DNA of 33,763 nucleotides from Deltaproteobacteria bacterium (lineage in GTDB: Bacteria > Myxococcota_A > Polyangia > JACPQR01). The DNA lies in assembly GCA_016190375.1 (NCBI GenBank), contig JACPQR010000053.1, positions 1 to 33,763 on the forward strand, written 5' to 3'. Both the position numbers and the translations under genes were made by a program. This document shows, in pieces, positions 7,335-15,572 of the stretch (position 1 is the first letter of the stretch; every line of letters starts with the position of its first letter). The notes under the pieces were generated by a model that was given only the letters and a program-made list of their open reading frames with translations, did not search any database and was not told the DNA's origin.

Positions 7335-7723
7335 TGGTCGTCCTCGCCTGCGTCGCTCGTCTGGCGCTCCCCGCCGTCGGGCGCGCCGATCGTCAAGCCC
7401 TCGCAGCCATCGATCGACTCCGGCGCTTCCAGGGCCTCGCAGCCGGCCCCGCCGATCGCCTCCGCACACCGCTCGACCTCGTCGCCGGTCATCGCCCGCA
7501 CGGCGTCGGTGCCACCGGCCTTGCAGCGAGCGTCGCGATCCCGTGAGCATTCGTCGCGGGTGCTCTCGGACCAGTCCTCGCACTCGGCCTGCCGGTCGCA
7601 GCGGGCGTGCTCGATGGTCCGGCACGAGTCCGCCCCTTCGCCGGCGCCCGAGCAGGCAGCGAGTACCGCCGCCGCGAACGCGACCAGGTTGGAGCCGGTC
7701 CTACCAGCGTATCTCGTACACAC
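7331..7723 (-). CDS. Small Cys-rich lipoprotein coupled to proS
   Basis: This 130-residue predicted lipoprotein has GTG start 7723, a signal segment with hydrophobic core, and lipobox VLAAC (Cys24, Ser at +2). The mature part has eight further Cys, including spacing DSCRTIEHARCDRQAECEDW, and an acidic low-complexity end. The pattern resembles short Cys-rich extracytoplasmic proteins common in Myxococcota. No family is recognised. Its start overlaps the preceding TIGR02265-like gene by 23 bp, and its stop overlaps the proS start by 4 bp. The gene therefore sits inside a tightly packed operon, and ProRS translation may depend on it. Confidence 0.7.
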   Translation of the reverse strand: MCTRYAGRTGSNLVAFAAAVLAACSGAGEGADSCRTIEHARCDRQAECEDWSESTRDECSRDRDARCKAGGTDAVRAMTGDEVERCAEAIGGAGCEALEAPESIDGCEGLTIGAPDGGERQTSDAGEDDQ

Positions 7724-8246
7724 AGGCCGAAGCCCCGTCCGCGCGGCAGGCGCGCTTGGTCACGCTCGCGCCGGGGCCGCCGCAGAGCTCGGCGCTCCGC
7801 CGGAAGTAGCCGATGGCGCTCCGGCAGTAGATTGGATCGAAATCGGGCCCCAGCACCTTGAGCGAGCAGGAGTCGTCGCCCGACTTCTCGTACTCCATCG
7901 ATCCGCGATCGTGAAAGAGCTGATGCGACAGGCTGGCGTTCCGGAAGAAGTCGTGCGGGGCGTTCGCGAGCGCGAAGTTGCGGTACAGCGCGCCCAGATG
8001 GAACTCGGCCGACTTGGCGCCGAGCTCCTCGAGTGCCTTCTCGCCGCCGCACGAGCCAGCCACCGCATGGTCGAGCCGTACGAGGAGCGCAAAAGGGTAC
8101 CACCGCGAGACGAGGATGCCTTCGCCGAGGATCTGCCGATCCTCGGCCGCCAGCGCTGCGACCACGGCCTTCGCGGCCTCCGGCCCTATTCGGTCGGTCA
8201 TGAACTCGAGGCGCGCGCGGATGATCCCGCCCTTGACCCTTCCCAC
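7701..8246 (-). CDS. TIGR02265/DUF2378-like myxobacterial protein
   Basis: This is about 181 residues from GTG 8246. Recognisable features of the paralogous myxobacterial family TIGR02265 are an N-terminal VKGGIIRARLEFM segment, SRWYPFALLVRLD, then ELGAKSAEFHLGALYRNF, and a C-terminal Cys-containing end finishing in ACVYEIRW. That end also recalls V4R/haem-NO-binding-like small-ligand domains. I recall the family from consensus features, not from a search. Function is unknown; small-molecule or regulatory binding is plausible. An upstream ATG (8318) would overlap purS by 58 bp, so GTG 8246, 14 bp after the purS stop, is preferred. Confidence 0.6.
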   Translation of the reverse strand: MGRVKGGIIRARLEFMTDRIGPEAAKAVVAALAAEDRQILGEGILVSRWYPFALLVRLDHAVAGSCGGEKALEELGAKSAEFHLGALYRNFALANAPHDFFRNASLSHQLFHDRGSMEYEKSGDDSCSLKVLGPDFDPIYCRSAIGYFRRSAELCGGPGASVTKRACRADGASACVYEIRW

Positions 8247-8260
8247 TTTGCCCTTTTGCC

Positions 8261-8500
8261 TCAGTCGATCTCGAAACGGTAGTCCTCTATCACCAGGTTC
8301 GCCAGGAGCTTGCGGCACATCTGGTCCACCCTCTCGCGCGCGTCCTCGGGCGGCGTCGCGCCGAGATCGATCTCGATGAGCTTGCCGACCCTGACGCCCG
8401 CGACCTCCGCGTAGCCGAGCGACCGCAGCGCCCCGGCGACGGCCTCACCCTGAGGGTCGAGCACGTCGCGCTTGATCGTCACGTGCACCCTGGCGATCAC
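8261..8500 (-). CDS. purS: Phosphoribosylformylglycinamidine synthase subunit PurS
   Basis: This 79-residue small subunit of the PurSQL FGAM synthase complex acts in the fourth step of purine synthesis. It matches the family in length and motifs: [19 protein letters not shown] at the start, [20 protein letters not shown] in the middle, and the C-terminal [15 protein letters not shown]. The start is GTG 8500, whose GTGA overlaps the purC stop. Unlike the usual order, purQ and purL do not follow; the next gene is the TIGR02265-like one. Confidence 0.93.
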   Translation of the reverse strand: MIARVHVTIKRDVLDPQGEAVAGALRSLGYAEVAGVRVGKLIEIDLGATPPEDARERVDQMCRKLLANLVIEDYRFEID

Positions 8501-9465
8501 GACCCCACCCCCAGGTTCCGGCGAATGCGCGGAAGCGGATCGGCCAGGTCCGGCTCGAACGGTCGCCCGGTGATGACCTCGTACGCCTCGAGGTAGCGGC
8601 GCGCCGCCTCCACGCGTACGGCATCGGGCACGGTCGGGGGCGGGCCCTCCCCTGCGTAGTGGGCCTCCTTGAGCCAGCGCCGGACGTACTCCTTGTCGAG
8701 CCCCTCCGGCTCCCGGCCGCCGTCGAACGCCGCAGGGTAGCCCTCCTCCCACCAGATGCGCGACGAGTCGGGCGTGTGGACCTCGTCGATGATCACGATC
8801 GTGCCGTCCGCGCGCCGCCCGACCTCGTACTTCGTGTCCACGAGGATGAGGCCTCGCGAGGCGAGGTGATGTGCTCCGTGCTCGAAGACCTTCATGCAGG
8901 CGCGGGCGGCGGCGTCGAAGTCCTCTTCACGGACCGCACCCGAGGCCAGGAGCTCGGCGCGCGAGACGCTCTTGTCGTGCTGGCCCTTGGGGGCCTTCGT
9001 CGACGGCGTTATGATCGGCTCCGACAGACGCTGGTTCTTGCGCAGGCCATCGGGGAGGCGGTGACCGCAGAAGACCCTCTCACCCTTCTCGTACGCGAAC
9101 CAGATCGAGGTGGAGGTGACGCCAGTGACGTACGCGCGGATCACGATCTCGACCGCGAGAGGCTCGCACTCCTGGACGACCGAGACGTTCGGATCCGGCG
9201 TCGAGATCAGATGATTCGCCGCGAACCCCGACACCTCGCGGAACCACCAGGCGGCGAGCTGGTTGAGGCACTGGCCCTTGAACGGCAGCGTCGTGACGAC
9301 TCGGTCGAACGCGGAGAGCCTGTCCGTCGCCACGATCGTGCGGCGATCGCCCTTCACGTAGCTGTCGCGCACCTTGCCTTCGACCAAGGCCCCCAGGCCG
9401 TGCAGGTCGGTCTTCGACAGCGTCCTCGGCAGCGCGTCCGTGAGCGCTCTTTCGTCGACCATCAT
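8497..9465 (-). CDS. purC: SAICAR synthase
   Basis: This 322-residue phosphoribosylaminoimidazole-succinocarboxamide synthase is an ATP-dependent cytosolic purine enzyme joining CAIR and aspartate. The family motifs are visible: GKVRDSY near residue 30, ATDRLSAFD, the [12 protein letters not shown] segment, [10 protein letters not shown], and the C-terminal VDTKYE...[13 protein letters not shown] block. Two consecutive ATGs open the gene; the first (9465) overlaps the purB stop as ATGA. The protein is of the longer type found outside E. coli. The operon order purB-purC-purS suggests coupled translation. Confidence 0.96.
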   Translation of the reverse strand: MMVDERALTDALPRTLSKTDLHGLGALVEGKVRDSYVKGDRRTIVATDRLSAFDRVVTTLPFKGQCLNQLAAWWFREVSGFAANHLISTPDPNVSVVQECEPLAVEIVIRAYVTGVTSTSIWFAYEKGERVFCGHRLPDGLRKNQRLSEPIITPSTKAPKGQHDKSVSRAELLASGAVREEDFDAAARACMKVFEHGAHHLASRGLILVDTKYEVGRRADGTIVIIDEVHTPDSSRIWWEEGYPAAFDGGREPEGLDKEYVRRWLKEAHYAGEGPPPTVPDAVRVEAARRYLEAYEVITGRPFEPDLADPLPRIRRNLGVGS

Positions 9466-10766
9466 GCCTCCTCAGGGGACAGGACGCGCTCGAGGATCGC
9501 ATCCACGTGGCGCAGAGCCAGTCCGAGGTCGAAGCAGCGCCGGAGCTTCTCGGCACCGAGGGCACCGATGACCTCCTGGTCCTTCTCGAGCAGCTCCTGG
9601 AATCCTCCCTCGCCGGCCCACGCGCGCATGGCGTTCCGCTGGACCATGACGTACGCCTCCTGGCGCCCGATGCCCGCGTCGACCAGCGCGAGCAGGACCC
9701 CCTCCGAGAAGACGAGCCCACCCGTCAGCTCGAGGTTTCGCTGGATGTTCTCCGGATAGACGACGAGGCCCTGGGCGAGCTTGCAGGCGCGCGCGAGCAT
9801 GAAGTCGAGCGTGGCCGTGGCGTCGGGCGCGATCATCCGCTCGACCGACGAGTGCGAGATGTCTCGCTCGTGCCAGAGCGCGACATCCTCGAGGGCGGGA
9901 GCGACTGCCGCTCGGACGATCCGCGCCAGGCCGCAGAGGTTCTCGCTCAGGATCGGGTTTCGCTTGTGCGGCATGGCCGAGGAGCCCTTCTGGCCCTTCT
10001 CGAACGGCTCCTCGGCCTCGAGGACCTCGGTGCGTTGCCAGTGTCGAACCGTCAGCGCGAAACGCTCGATCGAGGCGGCGGTGAGCGCCAGCACGCAGAG
10101 GAGCTGCGCGTGACGATCGCGTGGAACGACCTGGGTCGCCACCGGCTCGGGCTCGAGCCCGAGGCGACGAAGCGCGCCTCGCTCGATCGCGGGATCGAGG
10201 TGTGCGAAGGTCCCCACCGCTCCGGAGATCTTGCCGTACGCGATGCCCGTTCGTGCCAGGGCCAGCCGGGCGCGGTCGCGGCCGAGCGCCGCGTACAGAC
10301 CCGCGAACACCAGGCCCAGGGACGTCGGCTCGGCGTGGATCCCGTGAGTTCGGCCGATGATCGCGGTGCCGCGGTGCTCGATCGCGCGCTCGCGCAGGGC
10401 CGAGCACAGGGCGTCGATGCCCCGGAGGATCTCGTCGACCGCCTCCGTGAGCTGCAGCGCGAAAGCGGTGTCGAGGACGTCCGACGAGGTCATGCCGCGA
10501 TGGAGCCATCGCGCCGGCGGACCGGCCTGCTCCTCGACGTGGGTCAAGAACGCGATCACGTCGTGCCGGGTCGTCTCCTCGATCTCCTCGATTCGGCCGG
10601 GGCGCAGCTTGACCCTGGGCGCGATAGAGGCGGCCGTCCCGGCCGGGACGATTCCGGCCTCCTCCATCGCCTCGCACGCGGCCAGCTCCACTCGCAGCCA
10701 CGAAGCGTACCTGTGCTCCGCGGACCAGATCCGCTGGAGGGCCGGCCGGCTGTAGCGTGGAATCAT
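9462..10766 (-). CDS. purB: Adenylosuccinate lyase
   Basis: This 434-residue enzyme of the fumarase/aspartase superfamily cleaves SAICAR and adenylosuccinate in purine synthesis. The superfamily signature [16 protein letters not shown] is present, along with the N-terminal [15 protein letters not shown] typical of PurB, the HDVIAF segment and RTHGIHAEP. Length is normal. It is the first gene of the minus-strand pur run. The 135-bp divergent gap to the haemoglobin gene must hold the operon promoter, but no clear -10/-35 pair or Shine-Dalgarno was found by eye. Confidence 0.96.
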   Translation of the reverse strand: MIPRYSRPALQRIWSAEHRYASWLRVELAACEAMEEAGIVPAGTAASIAPRVKLRPGRIEEIEETTRHDVIAFLTHVEEQAGPPARWLHRGMTSSDVLDTAFALQLTEAVDEILRGIDALCSALRERAIEHRGTAIIGRTHGIHAEPTSLGLVFAGLYAALGRDRARLALARTGIAYGKISGAVGTFAHLDPAIERGALRRLGLEPEPVATQVVPRDRHAQLLCVLALTAASIERFALTVRHWQRTEVLEAEEPFEKGQKGSSAMPHKRNPILSENLCGLARIVRAAVAPALEDVALWHERDISHSSVERMIAPDATATLDFMLARACKLAQGLVVYPENIQRNLELTGGLVFSEGVLLALVDAGIGRQEAYVMVQRNAMRAWAGEGGFQELLEKDQEVIGALGAEKLRRCFDLGLALRHVDAILERVLSPEEA

Positions 10767-10901
10767 CGGGAGGCCGGGAGCATACCCGAGCGGACGCAGG
10801 ATGCTAGTACCGCAAAGAACGGCGTTGACTGGCGAGGGGGCTGATGGAAACCTCGCGCTCCGCCGGCCAGAGGGGCCGAGTCTCTAGCAAGGAGAGTGAT
10901 C

Positions 10902-11438
10902 GTGAGAACCGTGACGTTGGTGCTGGTTGTGATGACGGCTTTGGCGCTCGTGGCCTGCGGGGGAGGGTCGGAGGAATCCGGCGACACCAACACGGCGGCG
11001 GACGTCGTCCAGAACGACCAGCCGGCCCCGGAGGCGACTCCGCCGGCTCCCCCTCCCGAGCCTCCGGCACCGCCTCCGCCTCCTCCTAGCCTCGCCCAGA
11101 GGCTGGGCGGACGCGAAGCAATCGCCGCCGTGGTCCACGGCTTCGCCGAAAAGGTGCTGGCGGACCGCAGGATCAAGCGCTTCTTCCGCCGCGTGAACCG
11201 CGAGAGCTTCGAGACCGCGATGACCGATCACCTCTGTCACCTCGGCGGCGGCGAGTGCCAGTACAACGGCCGCTCCATGGAGGAGGCGCACCACGGGATG
11301 CACCTGACCGACGCCCACTTCGACGCCCTCATCGAGGATCTGACGGCCGCGCTCGACGAGGCGCACATCGCCGACGCCGAGAAGAACGAGCTTCTGGGCC
11401 TCGTCGGCCCGATGCGCGCTCAGGTCGTCGGACAGTAA
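10902..11438 (+). CDS. Group 1 truncated haemoglobin, lipoprotein-anchored
   Basis: This 178-residue protein has a lipoprotein signal (LVAC, Cys19, Gly at +2), a Pro-rich spacer (residues 41-62) and a group 1 truncated haemoglobin domain (64-178). Compared with mycobacterial HbN, the A-B region VVHGFAEKVLAD aligns with its VVEDFYVRVLAD. The Phe pair at CD1 is kept (F94-F95), the GG-x-x-x-Y-x-G turn is kept (115-123), and proximal His130 lies in EEAHHGM. The B10 Tyr is replaced by Ala82. Anchoring outside the cytoplasm is unusual for a haemoglobin. Oxygen, NO or redox sensing are possible roles. The start is GTG 10902, with AAGGAG 7 bases upstream; GTG 10896 is too close to it. Confidence 0.85.
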   Translation: MRTVTLVLVVMTALALVACGGGSEESGDTNTAADVVQNDQPAPEATPPAPPPEPPAPPPPPPSLAQRLGGREAIAAVVHGFAEKVLADRRIKRFFRRVNRESFETAMTDHLCHLGGGECQYNGRSMEEAHHGMHLTDAHFDALIEDLTAALDEAHIADAEKNELLGLVGPMRAQVVGQ

Positions 11439-11447
11439 TCAATCCGA

Positions 11448-13205
11448 TCACAACCCGGTCTTCGCCGCGATCAGATCCATGATCGCCGTGTTCGTCTCGG
11501 CGATGCGGTCGTCGAGCTCGGGCCAGCGCTCGCCCGCCTCCATCCCGCGCGCGGGGTCGGCGCACTGCGCGAGGCCCATGTCGATCTGCAAGGATTCGTC
11601 GTCCGGCATGTAGCGGTCGCTCCAGGCGTGCCAGCTCGCTCCGATGATGTGCCGGAACCCGATGAGCTGGTCGATCTGGGACTGGTATCGCGCCCCGCGC
11701 TGGATCTGGTCGTCCGTGCCGTCGTCGTCGGGCACGAAGGCGCCGGCGCCGCCCCGGTTCGACCAGCCTTCGATCCGGGCGCGCACCGAGAACTCGCTGA
11801 CGATCACGGGCAGCCCCGAGAGATCCTGGATCTTGTGGATGCCGTCGGTGAACCAGGGGCGCTCGAAGGTGGCGTCGCCGTCGTAGACGTTGACCGCGAC
11901 CACGTCGAAGCCCGCGTCGCCGTCGCGACCGAGCAGGTCGAACGGGCAGTAGGTCACCTGGTCCGTGTCCGTGCCCACGGCGTTGCCGCTGTCGACCCAG
12001 ATGTCGGGGTCGTCGCCGCTCCGTGGCGCCCAGAAGCGATATCTCGATGAGCCGCCGAGGGCGAGGCGAGGCGAGGCCACGAGGTGGTTCGGGTCGGCCG
12101 CGCGCACGCGCGTGGTCACCGCCCTCACCCACTGGGTGATGAGCCGATCGTGGACGAAGCGCTGCAGGTCCTCACGGCAGGGCAGGTTGCAGTCGTGCTC
12201 GTACGGAACGGGGCGAGGTCCGGCATCGACGATCGATGCGAAGTCGGCGTGGCTCGACTCCCAGGCGGCGTTCAGCGCCGCGATGTCTGGGTGCCTCTCG
12301 CGCAGGAACGCGGCGAGCGCGTGGCGAGCGCAGAGCGGCGCATCGATGCTGGACCCGGCGGGAACGGGCGACCACAGCCAGCGACGGAAGTCGCGAACGC
12401 CCTCGTCGTGGGAGGCCATGTCGAACATCCCGTCCTCGTTGCCGAGAAACCACATCTGCAGGCGGGGGTCGTCCCTGCGGGGTGAGACGTCCCGCGCGAC
12501 CATCGCGTCGAGGTCGGCGAGGAACGTCGGGTTCCATGGATCCCCGACGATCTCGCCCCCGACGCCGTTCTCGAGGACCGAGCCGCCCTCGTCCGCAAGC
12601 GCGCGGTCGGCGCCCCCTGGGGTCGTGGACAGGACGACCATGTACGGCGCCCCGGGCCCGCCCGCCTCGGGCGGGCGAATCATGTAAGAGTCGCCGCCCC
12701 CGTCGTCGAAGTCGTTGGGCTCGCTCCAGGCACCGACAGAGTTGAACCCGTACGGCCTTCGGACCTCCTGGCCTCCGCTCTCTCCGTCCGAGAGCCGCGC
12801 CCACTCGAGGTGCGCCGCGGTGCTCGGATCGGTTCGGCGGATGTAGTCCACGATGCCCGCGCAGCGCGGCTGTCCGTCGCGGGTGGTGTTCCGCATCACC
12901 GTGTTCACGCCGAGGAGGAACGTCCGGTTGCCTCCGGGATCGACGAGCCACGTCCGCTCGGAGTCGGCGGGTCGCTCGATCCGCCAGAAGCTGCCGGCGG
13001 GGCCCTCGGGTCCCGCATCCGCGCCTGGATCCGCGTCCCCATCACCGTCCGCGTCGGCATCGGAGTCGGAGTCCGAGTCGGAGTCGGAGTCCCCGTCCGA
13101 ATCGCCGTCGGCGCCCGCGTCAACGGCCGGCCCGGTCGCGACCGACCCTTCCTGGCAAGAAGCCAGCGCCAGGACCAGCAAGAGAGCCGGAAGACGGCGG
13201 CACAC
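11448..13205 (-). CDS. Clan GH-A glycoside hydrolase-like lipoprotein (agarase-like)
   Basis: This 585-residue lipoprotein starts at GTG 13205 with the compact signal MCRRLPALLLVLALASC (Cys17). Residues 29-64 are an Asp/Ser/Gly tether. The catalytic part begins SFWRIERPADSERTWLVDP...FLLGVN, resembling the N-terminal strand of agarase/GH50-type enzymes. Clan GH-A hallmarks are present: Asn256-Glu257 in MWFLGNEDG (acid/base after strand 4), Glu471 in VIVSEFSVRA (nucleophile, strand 7) and the strand-8 GASWHAWSD (522-530). It is probably a surface-exposed retaining glycosidase; substrate and exact GH family are unassigned. It converges on the haemoglobin gene with a 9-bp gap. Confidence 0.7.
   Translation of the reverse strand: MCRRLPALLLVLALASCQEGSVATGPAVDAGADGDSDGDSDSDSDSDSDADADGDGDADPGADAGPEGPAGSFWRIERPADSERTWLVDPGGNRTFLLGVNTVMRNTTRDGQPRCAGIVDYIRRTDPSTAAHLEWARLSDGESGGQEVRRPYGFNSVGAWSEPNDFDDGGGDSYMIRPPEAGGPGAPYMVVLSTTPGGADRALADEGGSVLENGVGGEIVGDPWNPTFLADLDAMVARDVSPRRDDPRLQMWFLGNEDGMFDMASHDEGVRDFRRWLWSPVPAGSSIDAPLCARHALAAFLRERHPDIAALNAAWESSHADFASIVDAGPRPVPYEHDCNLPCREDLQRFVHDRLITQWVRAVTTRVRAADPNHLVASPRLALGGSSRYRFWAPRSGDDPDIWVDSGNAVGTDTDQVTYCPFDLLGRDGDAGFDVVAVNVYDGDATFERPWFTDGIHKIQDLSGLPVIVSEFSVRARIEGWSNRGGAGAFVPDDDGTDDQIQRGARYQSQIDQLIGFRHIIGASWHAWSDRYMPDDESLQIDMGLAQCADPARGMEAGERWPELDDRIAETNTAIMDLIAAKTGL
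13014..13121 (-). repeat. Ser-Asp/Ala-Asp tether microsatellite
   Basis: This low-complexity run of six-base units (GAGTCG/GAGTCC and relatives on the plus strand) encodes alternating Asp with Ser, Ala or Gly just after the lipidated Cys of the GH-A lipoprotein. The logic matches the tether at 3965-4123 but the residue mix is different. Confidence 0.7.
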
Positions 13206-13342
13206 GGCCGGCCTTGCGGGTGCACCCGGAGTGCCACCGGAGAAAGCCGCGAAGTTCTCGCGCCGACTGCCCACGCGAGTGCACGCCGCACGGGACGGGT
13301 GACCCGGGCGGGACCAGAAGAGCCGGTACGTCGTGAACGCGA

Positions 13343-15499
13343 TCACGTCGGCTCGGCCGCCTGCTCGTTGTCGGCCGCCACCCGCTCGATCTCGACGGTC
13401 GTGCCGACGAAGCTCGAGCACCCCGAAAGCCCGTCGACCGGGCCATCGTCGACGACGTCGTTGATGCTCACGCCCGGCTGGCGCGAGGCGACCGCGAGGC
13501 GCGTGCCATCGCGCGCGTGCCCGAACCCGTGCGGCAGGCACACCACGCCGGGCGCCACCTCGTCGGAGATCACGACGGGGGCCTCGATCGCGCCCGCGCG
13601 CGAGACGATCCGGACGCGGTCGCCCGGTCGAATACCGCGGCGCGCAGCGTCCGCCGGATTCACCAGGAGCGTGCAGCGATCGCGCCCCCTCACGAGCTTC
13701 GGCGAGTTGTGCATCCACGAGTTGTTGCTCGACAGGAGCCGCCGGCTGATGAGCGTCAGCGGCCGAGCTCCCGCCCGCTCGGCCGCGAGAGAACGCTCGA
13801 GCCGCTCGACGTCGGCCACGAGCGGACCGGGCGCGAGCTGGATCCGCCGCCCCGCGAGCAGGCCCGGCATGCGCGGTTCGAGCGGACCGAGGTCGATGCC
13901 GTGAGGCTCGGCTCGCAGTCGATCGAAGGTGATCGAGTGCGGTCCGAGCCGCAGCAGGAGGCGCAGAATCCCCCGAGGGCCCACGAGGTGCAAGGCGCCG
14001 AGCCCGAGGGAGGCGAGCCGCTCGGAGAGCCTCCCGCGCGAGAGCACACCTCGCGTCAGGTCGAGCAGGATCTCCCAGTCGTGCCGCGCCGCGGGCGCCC
14101 TCGGGAAGACCGCCCGGGAGTACCTGGCGACGTTGCGCACGGACAGGGAATGGAAGACGAGCGGGTAGTGGTCGTGCTCGAGGCCGAAGGTGGGCGGCAG
14201 GATCAGGTCGGCGTGCCTCGTCGTCTCGTTGAGATAGATGTCGATCGACACCATGAACTCGAGGCCCGACAGCGCGCGCTCCAGGCGGCGCCCGTTCGGC
14301 AGCGAGAGGACGGGGTTGCCCGCGTGGGTGACGAGCGCCCGGATCTGGCCGTCGCCCGGCGTCTCCATCTCCCCTGCAAAGGCCGCGACCGGCAGCTCTC
14401 CGTTGAACTCGGGCAGACCCCTCACGCGGCTTCGCCACCGAGCGAAGTGGCCCCGCTGCCCGAGCCTGTCCGCCAGGGCGACCAGGTCGACCGCAGGCGT
14501 CGTGAACATCGCCCCACCGATGCGATCGAGGTTTCCCGTGACGGTGTTGAGGACGTCGATGAGCCAGCTCGAGAGCGTCCCGAACTCCTGCGTGCAGGTG
14601 CCCATTCGTCCGTAGCAGACCGCCGACGGAGCGCGGGCGAAGTCCCGGGCGAGCGCCCTGATCTCTACCGCCTCGATTCCCAGGACCGGCGCCAGCCGCT
14701 CGGGCGCGAACCCTCGCGCGATCGCGCGGACCCGGTCCAGGCCGTCGCACATCGCCTCGAGCCGCCCGGGGGACTCGAGGCCCTCCTCGAAGATCGTGTG
14801 GAGGAGCCCGAGGAGGAGGAAGGCATCCGTGCCGGGCCTGATGAAGACGTGCTCGCCGGCGAGCTCGGCGGTCTCGGTGCGGCGGGGATCCACGACGACG
14901 ATCCGTCCACCGCGCGCCTTGATCTCCTCGAGCCGCCGGGCGGCGCCCGGGGCGGACATCACGCTCCCGTTCGAGACCACCGGGTTTGCGCCGACGATGA
15001 GCAAGAAGCTCGTCCGGTCGATGTCCGGGATGGGCATGACGGCCTGCGAGCCGTACACGAGGAACGAGGTCAACAGCCGCGGAAGTCCGTCGACGGAGTT
15101 CGACGAGAAGAAGTTCTTCGTTCTCAGCCCCTGGACCAGGAGCAGCGAGAACAGCGCCGCTCCGAAGCTGTGAATCGTCGGGTTGCCGAGGTAGACGGCG
15201 ACCGCATCCGGCCCGTTTGCGCGCCGGATCTGGGCCAGGCGTGTCGCGGCCAGGTCCAGGGCCTCGTCCCAGCCGATCGGCTCCCACCGGTCGCCGCAGC
15301 GGCGAATGGGGTGGCGCAGTCGATCTGGATCGACGTGCAGGTCGGCGAGCGCGAGCGCCTTCGGGCAGACGTAGCCGCGGCTGAGAGGGTCCTCCTCGTC
15401 GCCGCGAATCCGGAGGATCCGGTCCTCGTCGAGCTGCACCGAGATCCCGCAGGCCGCCTCGCAGAGACTGCACGTCGCGAGCTCCGTTCTCCTCGACAT
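13343..15499 (-). CDS. Molybdopterin oxidoreductase (bis-MGD, 4Fe-4S)
   Basis: This 718-residue member of the DMSO reductase/formate dehydrogenase superfamily carries a Mo/W bis-MGD cofactor. The N-terminal 4Fe-4S site is Cys10, Cys13, Cys17 and Cys45 (CSLCEAAC...GYVCPKA). Further motifs are VYLGNPTIHS, the IVGANPVVSNGS loop, and a C-terminal dinucleotide-binding domain with NPADAARRGIRPGDRV and LPHGFGHARDG. No Tat signal is seen, so it is probably cytoplasmic. In the region where FDH or Nap have a Cys/Sec Mo ligand (about residues 125-150), no Cys is present. No partner Fe-S or membrane subunit gene is adjacent. The substrate is unknown. The start ATG 15499 has AGGA about 7 bases upstream. 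Confidence 0.85.
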   Translation of the reverse strand: MSRRTELATCSLCEAACGISVQLDEDRILRIRGDEEDPLSRGYVCPKALALADLHVDPDRLRHPIRRCGDRWEPIGWDEALDLAATRLAQIRRANGPDAVAVYLGNPTIHSFGAALFSLLLVQGLRTKNFFSSNSVDGLPRLLTSFLVYGSQAVMPIPDIDRTSFLLIVGANPVVSNGSVMSAPGAARRLEEIKARGGRIVVVDPRRTETAELAGEHVFIRPGTDAFLLLGLLHTIFEEGLESPGRLEAMCDGLDRVRAIARGFAPERLAPVLGIEAVEIRALARDFARAPSAVCYGRMGTCTQEFGTLSSWLIDVLNTVTGNLDRIGGAMFTTPAVDLVALADRLGQRGHFARWRSRVRGLPEFNGELPVAAFAGEMETPGDGQIRALVTHAGNPVLSLPNGRRLERALSGLEFMVSIDIYLNETTRHADLILPPTFGLEHDHYPLVFHSLSVRNVARYSRAVFPRAPAARHDWEILLDLTRGVLSRGRLSERLASLGLGALHLVGPRGILRLLLRLGPHSITFDRLRAEPHGIDLGPLEPRMPGLLAGRRIQLAPGPLVADVERLERSLAAERAGARPLTLISRRLLSSNNSWMHNSPKLVRGRDRCTLLVNPADAARRGIRPGDRVRIVSRAGAIEAPVVISDEVAPGVVCLPHGFGHARDGTRLAVASRQPGVSINDVVDDGPVDGLSGCSSFVGTTVEIERVAADNEQAAEPT

Positions 15500-15516
15500 G
15501 CACCCGTCCTATCGCC

Positions 15517-15569
15517 GAAGTGGCCCTTGCGGAAGGGCCACTTTCAGCGAGGCTCGGCAGGCCACTTTC
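15517..15569. promoter_or_regulatory. Strong hairpin plus repeated GGCCACTT units
   Basis: AAGTGGCCCTT (15518-15528) and AAGGGCCACTT (15533-15543) form a perfect 11-bp stem with loop GCGG. The decamer GGCCACTTTC occurs twice in direct orientation, at 15536-15545 and 15560-15569. The element fills the gap between the stop of the Cys-rich lipoprotein gene and the start of the molybdoenzyme gene. It could be a terminator for the former, a leader structure for the latter, or a dispersed repeat. There is no clear U-tract. Confidence 0.6.
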
Positions 15570-15572
15570 CCC

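Noticed and set aside
5628..7625. Extended ProRS start giving 665 residues
   Set aside because: The extra N-terminus lies inside the lipoprotein gene in another frame; the family start MRYSKML is at 7334.
9507..10844. 445-residue plus-strand open frame across purB
   Set aside because: purB on the minus strand is unambiguous; the plus frame is its antisense shadow.
10767..10901. A purine riboswitch or clear promoter in the purB/haemoglobin divergent gap
   Set aside because: TTGACT occurs at 10825-10830, but no matching -10, and no conserved aptamer features were seen.
11448..15503. A single 1351-residue open frame joining the glycosidase lipoprotein to upstream sequence
   Set aside because: Its first 700 residues are an Arg/Ala/Gly-rich alternate-frame shadow of the molybdoenzyme gene; the real lipoprotein starts at GTG 13205 with a proper lipobox signal.
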